This document shows, piece after piece, positions 1 to 10,939 of a stretch of 64,000 nt of DNA. The stretch comes from Aspidiotus rigidus (Eukaryota > Arthropoda > Insecta > Hemiptera > Diaspididae), in NCBI GenBank assembly GCA_035079385.1, contig JAVHKY010000028.1, positions 4,650,001-4,714,000 on the forward strand. Direction: 5' to 3'. Made by a program: the position numbers and the translations under genes. The notes beneath the pieces are model-generated. The model was not told the DNA's origin. It ran no database searches and worked only from the letters and a program-made list of their open reading frames with translations. Position 1 is the stretch's first letter; each line of letters begins with the position of its first letter.

Positions 1-3000
1 TTTGACGACTATACGATACAAACCCAAGAAAAATACGCAATAATGCTTTGCTAATATTTACAGAATTTGCTCGACGGTGGAAAAACTGATTTGACCCACA
101 AATCTGTGTCGTATAGGACCAACGAAACGTGAAAGACGCACACCCGAAACATTTGAAACAGATGATGATTCATTTCATTCAAAATTTGGCGACAGATTGA
201 AAATACACAACGACGAAGAATAATAAAGCATGCACGGACGACGAGCTTTCGTCATCGGGCGTCGATCAAATATTTACATCCGAATAATCGGGCGAAAATA
301 AATATTATTCCTCAAAATGAACGGGTATATGGCGATAGCGTACGTGAAAATCTCGGACGTTTTTTGCCAACTTCATTTAAAAAATTCATTCGACGGCGCG
401 CGCGTATCATAATTCGAAATTGACTTCCTCGTAGAAATGGTCTAAATGAGGAAAAAGTTCAACCACGCAATTCAAAGACATCAAATTGATGACGTTCACC
501 GGAAATATTGGATTATTTTCGGTCGCCGATAGGTTCGAGCTTTAAGCTCTCTATCCCTTTTTCAGTTTGATTGTCAGTTTTTTCGATTACCAAGTATTAT
601 AATAAAATACTTCGAGGATATTGTGTGCTCCGGAGTAGGGAACTGTAGGAATATTTAATTTGATGGAATAAATCCGCTAAGTGATTGCAACGACTAATTT
701 AGTGGAAATGCGATTTGCGGAGAGAAGGGTAATTTGACTATAGTAGAGGAAGTTCGAAATCAATATAAGCTTTAGAAGTACGAATTTAATTAATACAAAC
801 TATGATTGCTTGTAAGTAATTGTGCAGGTTATGACTATCTCAAGCGCAATAATTAATAATATCGGGCCGAAATACTCGAAATGGCAACTCCCTATCAGTT
901 TACTAATTACTAGTCTAAAGGCACCCCTATTGTATATTGGTCAAGTCTCGTTCTTGAGTTTGATATTTTTGGCCAGTGCTGGTAATGGTAGTGAGCTACA
1001 CTGAGCCTCCTTTCTCTCAAAAGAGATTAGTAATTGTACTACTTAATCGTTGTGTTATCTTTCCGCAATTCAAAAAGAAGTAGATGGACCAGAAAGGTTT
1101 TACCAGTTAAATGGGAGTTTGCGCTAAATCTGTTCTAGCGTGAAAAACGCAAAACGTTACATGTACGCTTTGAATCTACGAAATTTGTATCTCAATTTTA
1201 TCTTCAGTTTGCACTCCTACTCAACTTTTCACGACTTTTTTGAGCCGAGTTATGGACTAAAATGTGCCAAAAAATTTACTAATTTGCCAAGTTTTCCGAA
1301 TTAAGGAATTGAAAATCCCCCCAATTTAAAGCTTCATATATAGGATTATTCAAGTATTTTTTCGGAATCAACCTTAAATTTTACTTTCAAATCAAGTAAA
1401 ATACACAAGTTTAAACGATTTTTAATTTTTGATAATTGTGGTAAATTGGTCAATTTTTGGCACATTTTGATCCTTGACTGGGCTCAAAAAAGTCGTAGAA
1501 AGTTGGGTAGGGGCGCGCAAATTATACAAATTTCGTAGATTTGAACATCTAACGGTTCGCGATCTCGCGCTGGAGTGAATTTAGACGTCACATCTTTCTG
1601 GTCCACTCGGTATGAGTACATTTAAATTATTAATAGGTATGAAATCTCCAACAGTATTTCTGTTTCAGTCGCCTTCTAAGGAATAGTGGCAAAATTTAAT
1701 TATGAGAAAAATTCAGTAAATTTGGTTTCATATTGACAAAAAGCAAGTCTGCAATACTACGGTATAATAGCTTAAGTAATCCTTCTTACTTCACTGAGTC
1801 GATACCCCTTATACCATACCAGCTTTTCAAGTACATATGTATCAATCCTTCTTCTAAATTCACTTAAGCAATTTTAGACCATTATCTTTTTGGTTCTAAC
1901 GATTCTATTTGTACAATGAATTATAGACCAATGAAGAGGAACGTACGGCGAAAAAAAAACTGGTGCTTCAGTTTGCACATGAAACACTGACCACGTACCG
2001 GTAAGTACAAAATCATTACTCGATATGCAGCAAGCTGATTTAATTTACGCCTTAGAGTACATTCTGTCGAAGAAGCAAAAAAAGTTTTGTTGTTGTTCTT
2101 CAAGTATTCGCTCTTCGAGGATGCAACACTAACTCTATTAGACATCAGTTTCCCTTCAGGCAAATTATTTGCATATCATCCTGTCCACTATACGGTATAA
2201 AATAAGTTATCGTCTTGCTATATTTGTAACATATTATATACTTGCATACTGCGAAAGTGCTCTTATTCGCGTGAGATCCGCCTTATTCAGAACCCTCGAG
2301 AAGTAATTTGGGTATACGTGCATGGTTTTGATGCAAAACTTAGTAACAAAGGCTGATACAAATTGCACTGCGTCATTAGTCTCGCGGAGTCCATCATTGA
2401 GAGTCAAGATTTTCAGTCATATTTTTTCTATCGCACTGGTTCTTTATTGTTTTTACAATAATATTCGTATACCAAAACCCTTGTTTGTTCGTGGTTTATT
2501 AGCTCGCAGTGAAGAGAACAACAGTACCTAACAATAATGTTCTTCCATAATTTCTATACGTACCCATTAATAATGTTTTCTACTTATTCAATTCTGAAAA
2601 ATAATGAAGGCCAATTTGTCTTTCCCGTTTTTTCAGTTTTTATTCTATACAATAATCGGTCTCCAGAACTGCTGGGCGGCATTATGAATCCCCTAATAAA
2701 TGAGAATAATAAAGAGAATATGCTGTAATCAATGGATGGTCAACTCGACTTATTATACTGACTGTGGAACCACGACAAAAGTGGCGGTCCTACTTCGAAG
2801 AATTGACACGAATTTGAGTTGATATCAGTTTAGCAAATTCTTTTAAAGTAAGATAAAATTCCATTGATCAGATCCTTTGAGACATCTGGCTATTTTATGT
2901 CGTAGCCAAGGAAGGAAGGGGCAGGGGGCGTTAAATCCCTCATAAATTGAGAATATCGAAATTCCAGACGCGGATGCAGGGTTTTATAGAATATCAACAG

Positions 3001-5100
3001 ATCACCCCCCTCAAAAATTTTCTAGTTACGCCTCTGAATAAGGAATAAAAGGTGCTAATGACACTGAATATAGGTTTTACCTTCACATATGAAATTTATA
3101 ACCGTTTTTTTTTTTCTTCTTTTTAGTCAAATGACACTTCCAGGCATGCAGGTAAAAATATTTTTACAGTTAGAATAAAGATTTGATATTCAACCTAACA
3201 AAGTTATCTCCGAACTGGTTAATCATAAAACGAGCAATTATAAGACAGGACAAGGTAAGTATACTTCGCGCAGCGGGCTATACAGCTTATAGGTTTTTAG
3301 ATAATTATGTCACAGTATCTGCAACGTGATGTCCTATTGCCTTACAAGAGAGCTGATTTGAAATAATTAAAGTTTCTCTGATCACAGAATAATTTTTTTT
3401 CCTTTTCAAGAAAATTAGGTTTAGGACCTCATGTAACATGATGAAATTGGTTCAAGGCTCCTCCCAACCTCTTTCCAAAGTTTCAATTTGAGAAGTTCAA
3501 GTTCGTAGCTGCTTTCTTCAATATTGTTGAAGTTACGGGAAGTACATACCTACCAAGATTATGAAGACTATATTTTTATATCATCTTTCAATAGGTATAT
3601 TATCCGGCCTTCGAAATCGTAATAACCCAATTATATTCTATCTGAAGAGCGGTAGATAAGCTGCCTGCTTAAAGACTGTTTTTGAGCGTACCATAATTAT
3701 TTATGATCCTTATATTTCTTCCGAATCGAGTTAACGATCGATATGGAGAGATTTTTTATTCACAAAGTTATCTGTAGCAAATATTTGTGAAGGTTTGACG
3801 AATTTATTCATATTTTTCCAAGGTATAGTCTTGTGTTACTAGCGCCTCTACAATTCTAATTGCGTTCCACTGCACCTCACGCGCATAGTACTTATTTTGC
3901 CGTTGCGCATACATTATACTCTTTGACACTTTTTTTAACGACAATTTTAATCGAAAGTTTATTCGCAATTTTCAATAAGAACAATTTTTACGTCTCATAT
4001 TCATACATATATGTAGGTAACCCTTCGCAAGAATTTATTTGACATCAAGTACGAATAGCTCGGCTATGGTTTTTATTTCTGGAATTTTAATAACATAATT
4101 AATATCGTTCTGAAAATGATTTCATTTGTTCGGACTCATTTAGTCACACCGATAGAGCCGCAAGCATTATCATCAACTGGCCAACCAAACTCCCCTGTTT
4201 GTACGTATTGCTTCATCAGCTTGTTTTTTACATAACGTAAATTATTCGAGTAAACGGGTCGGGATGAATTTCACCCGTTTTATTCGTATTTACGATTTTA
4301 GATTAGCTATATCTGCCAAAAGTTTCGCAATCCTGCTATAAAATTAGAGTGATAATGCTTTAAATCTCGAATTAAACGCGATCAATAATATATAGCAAAC
4401 CGTACACTTTTATACTGTTATATGGAGAGGTAACGAAGGGAAAAAAAAGGAGTGCTCACAACAAAAGTTAAAATTTCGAAGCGCTCCAAAATGGAGAGAT
4501 TAAAAAACTCGAAAATTCAATTTTGAAATTACGTAAACTCGAGTACGTCTTTGTTTTTATATTCTAACACGATTCTTCTTCTGTCACGAATCTAAAAGTA
4601 AGCGAGTTTTTCTCAAATGCAATACGAGCTAACCGGTTCCAGAGCAGTATAGGCTATCCATACTCGTATAGAAAATTATTAACTAGTTCGATTAGGATTT
4701 CAAACAGCGGGGCCTCATTGGTGATTTATTTGGATATCATCGCCGGCAAGTTAAGTTATTACTACAAAAAAAGAAATGATACGAGAAATGACTGTCATGG
4801 AACTCTCTATGCGAAGAACACCGTTTTGAACTTGTATATTATGGGCTACTAGAAACGAGCCTAATAACTGTTTAATTTAATCCTTTTTAGAGGCAAAAAA
4901 GCCATACAGATGAAGATATAGGCGAGAATTGATGTTGATACGAGTAGTTCTAACTCACATATACATAAACATACCTACACAGACACACACAACTATTTTG
5001 TACCACTTTGTCCGTTTGTTTCTGTTTGGCAAATGTTCTAAGGGGCGGGTTTTTTAGCCCAATCACTGCACTACTGCTGATAACAGCATTACCCCATCTT
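1..5100. other. non-coding stretch
   Basis: No supported gene was found here. The short ORFs lack family resemblance and splice context. It is AT-rich DNA with one long inverted repeat at 1085-1605 (listed separately). It may be far intronic sequence of the agrin-like gene whose first exon lies at 10355-10926 on the minus strand, but no downstream exon of that gene was recognised. Confidence 0.5.
1085..1605. repeat. long imperfect inverted-repeat element
   Basis: The ends are inverted copies beginning TGGACCAGAAAG (left) and ending CTTTCTGGTCCA (right). Inner portions pair too: sequence around 1225-1290 (cgacttttttgagccgag... and aaaatgtgccaaaa) is mirrored around 1445-1500. This is a non-autonomous foldback/MITE-like element of about 520 bp. 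No ORF and no convincing target duplication were seen. Confidence 0.7.
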
Positions 5101-5101
5101 G

Positions 5102-5493
5102 CTACTTAGGAGTAAGGAACTATAGGTATGCGCAAAAGATTAGGATCGTAACCGCATGTTGATAAAGTCGAATGAGGAGCAATCTGAGTAGTGTGCTGAA
5201 CTGCTGAGTAGTTAATATCCTAAGAGGATTAATTAATCGAATGCCAGAATTCAAACCACAAAAAATAAAGGAAATAATTCACTAATTTTTCGTTTTCATG
5301 GATATAATCTTCCTAATTAACCAAAATTCAATGTTTGATATTCAAATTTTCCTCACGCTTCTCCTGAAAGTTGAAACCTCCTAAAACTGCACCTCCTTCG
5401 ACTTTATCAACATGGCGACAGCCCTCTTCTTATCACTTGCGCATACCTAATCTTATATACCGGTACTTAGGTAGTTCCTTACTTACTAGTAGT
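5102..5493. repeat. MITE family C, copy 1
   Basis: Imperfect terminal inverted repeats: the left arm has TACTTAGGAGTAAGGAACTA and GGTATGCGCAA then GTTGATAAAGTCGA; the right arm has the complements in reverse order, ending at GGTAGTTCCTTACTTACTAG. A related copy lies at about 43247-43608, sharing ATGCGCAAAAGAT and GTTGATAAA blocks. Non-coding. Confidence 0.7.
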
Positions 5494-5508
5494 AGGTTCT
5501 AAACAAAA

Positions 5509-5810
5509 AGGTTTTACATGTTATTTCCCGTAAGAGAAAAGAGTCCCTTAAATATTTCAAAAACAAAGAAAAACTAAAGACTTTGATGTGTGTATTCATA
5601 AACTAGAAGCTTCTTTCTTTCTTATAAGCGTTTATCGTCAAAATTTGTTAAACAGTTGACTGAATAAATAGCAAGAACCCCTGAGCCTTACATATAGAAG
5701 ATATTATTCTACAGAGTACAGATAGTGCCGTAGTTCAACTTGTATGGTAAGATGGGGTTAAAAATTTCTAAGGAAAAACATACCTCATCCTCTTCGTTCA
5801 CGTGACGTCA
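5509..5810. repeat. direct repeat unit, copy 1
   Basis: This segment is repeated in the same orientation at about 6471-6800. Shared blocks include GGTTTTACATGTTATTTCCC, TTCATAAACTAGAAGCTTCT and GTCAAAATTTGTT. Unit spacing is about 960 bp. Two foldback elements sit between the two copies. Confidence 0.75.
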
Positions 5811-5842
5811 GTTAACAACGTTCTGTACGTTCTGTGATGATT

Positions 5843-6010
5843 AAGGCGCTAGAGGTATTCTCAAGAATGTAAACAAACACGTGATGTGGTGCTAAATTTT
5901 AGTGAAGCGGTGCGACTTAATGTGATTTCGCATTAAGTTGCACCGCTTCACTAAAATTTAGCACCACATCACGTGTTTGTTTACATTCTTGAGAATACCT
6001 CTAGCGCCTT
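5843..6010. repeat. near-perfect palindromic foldback
   Basis: The left arm starts AAGGCGCTAGAGGTATTCTC and the right arm ends with its reverse complement. The arms are about 80 bp each with only about one mismatch, around a spacer of roughly 8 bp near 5926. This would form a very stable hairpin and indicates a young foldback transposon or a recent inverted duplication. Confidence 0.85.
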
Positions 6011-6052
6011 ATGATGATAACTGATAGTACGGTATCAGAGAATTTCTTGCTA

Positions 6053-6175
6053 TACTCTGTTCACATTAAGGAAGGATAGAAACATGACCTTGAGAACGAA
6101 ACGGTAGATTAAAATTACCCGGAGCGTTCCGTTCTCGAGGTCATATTTCTATCCTTCCTTAATGTGAACAGAGTA
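6053..6175. repeat. foldback MITE family A, copy 1
   Basis: Terminal inverted repeat starting TACTCTGTTCACATTAAGGA, with a core ACGGTAGATTAAAATTACC. A second copy with the same core and arms lies at 39960-40080. Length is about 120 bp; no coding capacity. Confidence 0.85.
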
Positions 6176-6470
6176 GGTATAGTATCATGCGATGATGCTT
6201 AGAACATTATCGACTCCCATAAGAATACACAATGAACAATATTTTGATCATTGTCAAAATTCAGAAGTATTAATAAGAAATAATAAATAAGGAATTCAAG
6301 TTCAACGTTGATGATGAGGGTGTCGAAGTACCTACCCAAGTAAGTACCTACTTGAAAATGTTTTGAACTTACATTCTTCTTTTCAAGTATACAAATATGA
6401 ACGATATGATCGATTTCAATTTTTTTTCTTATGAAAGAGTACATGTAATTAAAAAAAGCTTGTTTACTTT

Positions 6471-6800
6471 TAAAGGTTTTACATGTTATTTCCCATAAAA
6501 GAAAAGATTTCCTTAAATACCTACCTATTTCAAAAACAAAAAAAACCTAAATACTTCGATGTGTATAATATCTATTCATAAACTAGAAGCTTCTCTCTTT
6601 CTTAGAAGTGTTCACCGTCAAAATTTGTTGAACAGTTGATGGAATAAATACCTAGCAAGAATCTCTGAACCTTTTATATAAGATATCTTTCTACAGATCG
6701 TGTCGTACCTAGTTCAGCTCGTATGGTAATTGGTGGGGTTAAAAAATTTCTATCAAAACTCGGTTTTTTCAAGACATCACCGTGAACGAAGAGGATTTTG
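6471..6800. repeat. direct repeat unit, copy 2
   Basis: Diverged copy of the 5509-5810 segment in the same orientation, with small insertions (for example extra CTACCTA bases) and the same order of conserved blocks. Confidence 0.75.
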
Positions 6801-8242
6801 ATGAATATAGCTAGGCCCTTTGAACATTTTGATGCCTGCTTGGTAGAAACACCCATATTATTATGTCCCCATTATGTGTGTAAAATATTTCCGAAATATC
6901 CTCATTTCCCCTAAAATGTCCTTCATCTCATATGGTTCCCTATTTTCAGTTTTTCGGTTTCTCCTTCTATTTCATTTTGCTAATATTTTTGCTTAATTGG
7001 TTGGTCCTTTTTCCATGTCCAATGCGTTGTTCTAATATTATACAAAATATAATTATTACTTATGGAAATAAATTAAGTATTGTACTGATAGACCGTTCAA
7101 TCTTTTCTAGAAGCAAGAAATCCATATACACACAGATGAAATATAGAAAAGAAAAACGTCGATACCGTAGAGTTCTGACACATATAAGTATACGAAAGAA
7201 GGAAAACAAAAGCAAAACAATTCGAAAGTTTATGTTTGCATTTCGAACATCGAAATTCACGAACGTTCGTCAGCCCGTAAAAAAATTGTTATATTATGAA
7301 ATAGGTACCTACGAATTGTATACTGTGCGATAAAAAGGAGCTCTAACAGATGGTGCAATACAAACACGTCAAAAGGTTGGAAAAGAAAAATCTATTCACA
7401 ACGTACCTATACGCGATTTAACGCGAGACCGGCGAAAAAAAAGTTTCTCACCGATCATCCTATGCTAATTGACAGGTTAGCTTTCAAAATGCAAAGGTGC
7501 GTCAGTAACTTATATTGATACTCACCTGCAGTACGCACAGTCATCCAAATCTGCGAATTCTCAGTCAATTTATTGCGACTGGACACGAATCGAAAACGAC
7601 ATAGGAAGGTAATACTGTATATATGTATTAATAAACATGAAATGCTTGTACAAAAATATTTTGTATAAAATAAGTGTATTCAGAAAATTACTTTTTTTTT
7701 TTTCTTTCAACAAGTCATACATCAGTGAAGAGATGAAATTCTATCACTAGTAACTAACTTTGTGATGAATATAACATTCGCGAAATGTTTTTCTGAGCAA
7801 ATTGAGGAAGCCTCTAAGCTTACAGAAAAGGTGACGGCACCGGCTAAAGAACTCCCTTTTAAGTAATTAAAATTTCGATAAAATGAAAGGGTTAATTTTT
7901 AGAAATTATACAGCGCGCTAATCAAAAGCTCAGATGAATATTACAGCATCCGCAGTAAAAATCTTGTATAATTTTTTCGTTAATGTGCTTTCATTTCTCG
8001 CTTTCTTTGCTCGTTTTCGCTTTCATAATACATTAAGGCAGTGGTCCGTAAATATTTTCGTAATTAGCTCTCTGAAATTAGTAACCTTTAATTCGAAGAA
8101 TGGTTTGAGGGGAGACGTTCAAATAAAAACATAACAGAATAATTTCGGGAAAAAAAGTATTTTACGACCAAATTATTATACGATGCGATCACAGGAAATC
8201 TCGTACACTTGTAATGGAAAAAAATTCTTGAATACTCTGATT

Positions 8243-9061
8243 ATGCCTACAGCCCTTCTCACTCTATCGATAATTTTCCTGAAAAGTTTATTGATGACTC
8301 CGCTCACATGACGTGTATGTATTCCTGAACCCTACCCTTCATACCAGTGTAGAGGGCTAGAAAATCCTGACACTCGATCTTATAGATCCCACTTTTCTCT
8401 CTCCTATAGGAATTTCATCTATGATTCTTATAAGAAGACGCCTAAGAGTATTAGAACTATGTATAAGTTTGTACGTCATAGGGCAGGAAAATGACCTATC
8501 AATAAGAGTATCGACAACTGTCGCATTTCTGAAGATACTGAACTTATGGAGTTCTTGGGCGATGGAAATACCGATGAATCTTGAGCCCCCTCTCTCTCCC
8601 GTTTCTATAGTGAAACGAATAGACGAATAGAAACTATTGAGAATATTGAGGAAGTCAGCAAGAAGATTATTGGAACCTTGGCTAAGCACAGGATGTCATC
8701 GATGATCTGTACCAGAATATGGGCCAATGTGATGCAGTGCAACGAAAAAAATTCTTTCTCAAATTTAGAGGGCGCTGAGCAAGTAACCGATACATATGCC
8801 GATTTCCTCCGGAACGTCACAGAACTTATCTCTAAATCTACAAACATTGGGCGTCCAACCGGTGTTGAGAAGTTTGAAAAACTCCGCGATTTTCTCGTGA
8901 GGGATACAAACGCCAGCAAGGAGCTCACATAGAGACTGAAAGATGGGAGCTTTGGGGATGTGTGAGAAGAACCGAACAGTATCAAAAGAAACTAGGCAAG
9001 GACCTGAATGCGTGTGACGTCTTTAATGTCGTGAACGAGGGTCACGTAATTGTTATATTGG
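8243..9061 (+). pseudogene. decayed or recoded secretory-like protein gene, family unknown
   Basis: One frame stays open from about 8131 to 8932 except for three stops, all TGA. From the ATG at 8243 it encodes a hydrophobic N-terminus (MPTALLTLSIIFL), then a Tyr/Arg-rich segment and a charged part with Cys residues in ICTRIW and VMQCNE. It reaches a TAG at about 8932. A one-base frame change at about 8925 opens a further 45 or so codons (HIETERWELWGC... ending VIVILE) to a stop at about 9061. An AATAAA signal follows at 9080. The length, composition and polyadenylation signal suggest a former gene of about 270-280 residues. The TGA codons could be CGA codons mutated by deamination. I do not recognise the family. 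It lies inside the presumed first intron of the agrin-like gene on the other strand. Functional read-through is possible but not supported. Confidence 0.5.
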
Positions 9062-9079
9062 AATAAGGTGTAATTCTGC

Positions 9080-9085
9080 AATAAA
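9080..9085 (+). promoter_or_regulatory. polyadenylation signal of the 8.2-9.1 kb relic
   Basis: AATAAA about 20 bp after the stop of the frame-shifted reading. It supports a former transcript on this strand. Confidence 0.4.
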
Positions 9086-9099
9086 CTTATTTTTTTATG

Positions 9100-10340
9100 A
9101 TAAGTACGTGTCGATATTCTTATTCAAGGGAATCGCTCGAAGAACTAAGTACAAATTTTCAAAGTACTGGCAATTTACATTTCCGCATCGTGTATAGAAT
9201 CAATACTTGTACCTATCTTAAAAATAGACAGTTTTTCTTTCTTAACTCCTCTATTTTTGCAAGATATTGACCCAACTTGCAATCCTGCTACCTACCGAGT
9301 AGAGATTGAAAAGTAATTTAGATTACATCCGGATGTGGTTGGTGCTGTACCTAGTGGGTATTGTTCATTATCGAATTATGCGTAATACATTTTTTTTTTT
9401 TCTCGGCGATGCAAAACCAAACACGCAGGAGTGCAGCACCTATACGGCGTCAACTACGCCTACGCCTACGTCATAAATCTTGCCATTCTTCTTGGTTTAC
9501 GACGCAGTTATAAAGAAACAGATGATTTTGAGTCATACAATACCGAAGAATGAAAAATGTATCCATTCGACAAACCAGTTTAAATTTGGAGGAGTTCATC
9601 GTTAACGTTCAAACACGTTGGCACGATGCTTGAGACAATGACTATATCGATCACGGCACTACAAAGTAAACGTTGGTGTATTTTTATGTTCATTAGCTTG
9701 TCAAGAAGTATATCGAACTTATTTTCACTCTATTTTTGAGAATTCGCGTCTGACGAATGATTTTAATGTGCATTAGTCAACTCGCCATTGTCAACTCGCG
9801 AGAGGCCATTAAAATTCCTCCCTCTGAAATAGGAAACGTACCTACCGTACCTAGAGACCGATAACATTGGGAAATCAGGTACAAGCAGATTAATTGAAAA
9901 TCCATTCAAGTCACTATGAAAATTTGCCCGGTATCATACCATTTTCCAGAATTTTCAATAGTTATTAAAGGAATGCCTATTTTATCATTTACAATACTGA
10001 AGACTGCAGGTACATCTAAACGTGAAATTCCTACAAGGAAGTTTAGATTCTATAAATCTTCGACAATGTTTTTCAAGCTTTTGTGATTTGAGGGATATTC
10101 AGAGGCCGATTCGCTGTTGGGCTATTGTGGGCTGCAGCTGAACACGAGAGGAAAGTGACTGATACTGGCTGGACCACGGCCGTGGCTGGACGAGGCGCGT
10201 GAATGACAAAAAGTAGCTCAGTGGGGTAGGTTACCCAAATCCGTCACTGACAATGTCATACGATAATCAGCTTGATTGACCGAAAAAAAATTAATCGTTC
10301 TTAACTCCCCTTTTGGTCGACGAGACATCCGAGGAAAATA
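9100..10340. other. non-coding stretch
   Basis: No gene signal was found. It is probably the proximal part of the first intron of the agrin-like gene, immediately downstream (on the minus strand) of its splice donor. Confidence 0.4.
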
Positions 10341-10354
10341 TTTTGAAAACTCAC

Positions 10355-10926
10355 CTACCTTCTAAAAACGTGAAGTATTCCAAAATTTGCAGATTCAACT
10401 GGACAGATACGGCCAATAATTCCTTCTCTCGAATGAAATTCGTTCCATTTCTATCAAATTTCTTGACCCGCACAGGCACATCACTTTCGCGAAAAATGCG
10501 ACCGCAAAATATTCTCGTATCACGCACTTTAACATTGGTATACAAACTTTTCCTAGAACAATTATAAATTTTCCGCGCTAATTCATGACCTACGATAAAA
10601 TCACTGAAAAATAGAGACGACGATAATTTAAGCGATATTTTTTTTTGTTCGGTCAAATTTTCAAAGGACACTTTGTCTTTTGTTCTGATCAAACGTTTAA
10701 TATCGATTATGGCAACTTTATCTCCGCTGTAGAAATCGTCCAAGTCCGTGGATAGGGAATCGACCTTAGCAGTAAATATGAAATCAGATACGTCCGAAAG
10801 ATTTTTAAGGGTGACATCACAAGGAACGGTCAACTCGGCACTAGAACACACGAGACTTTGAAGGAAAAACGAGAGGAAAAGGCTTGTTATTATTATAGGT
10901 AGGCCTACTATTCGTGAGTAACGCAT
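10355..10926 (-). CDS. agrin-like protein, first coding exon (signal peptide and NtA domain)
   Basis: The exon runs from the ATG at 10926 (minus strand) to a strong AG|GTGAGT donor at 10355, about 190 codons, and the rest of the gene lies to the left. Residues 1-30 form a hydrophobic signal peptide (IIITSLFLSFFL). The remainder resembles the N-terminal agrin (NtA) domain, an OB-fold that binds laminin in vertebrate agrin. The features are an early Cys in VPCDVTL, then DFIFTAKVDSL, VAIIDIKRLIR, a second Cys in YNCSRKS, the hallmark DTRIF motif, and a late NLQILEYF strand. Agrin is a secreted matrix proteoglycan with Kazal, EGF and LamG domains after NtA. No such exons were recognised in this window, so intron 1 may exceed 10 kb. 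An upstream GTG in frame at 10935 is not needed. The NtA call rests on motif resemblance only. Confidence 0.6.
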
Positions 10927-10939
10927 TTTTATCACTTAA

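Noticed and set aside
6932..7333. 133-codon ORF on the + strand with a hydrophobic start and a Lys/Arg-rich rest
   Set aside because: No family resemblance, composition follows the local AT-rich DNA, and there is no splice or polyA context.
7516..7600. Possible short minus-strand exon ending in CTGCAG|GTGAGT
   Set aside because: The donor is good, but the reading frame is short and unrecognised and could not be linked to the agrin-like exon.
8131..9061. Selenoprotein reading of the three in-frame TGA codons
   Set aside because: Three TGA codons at non-Cys-like positions plus a frameshift and no recognised SECIS-like structure fit decay better.
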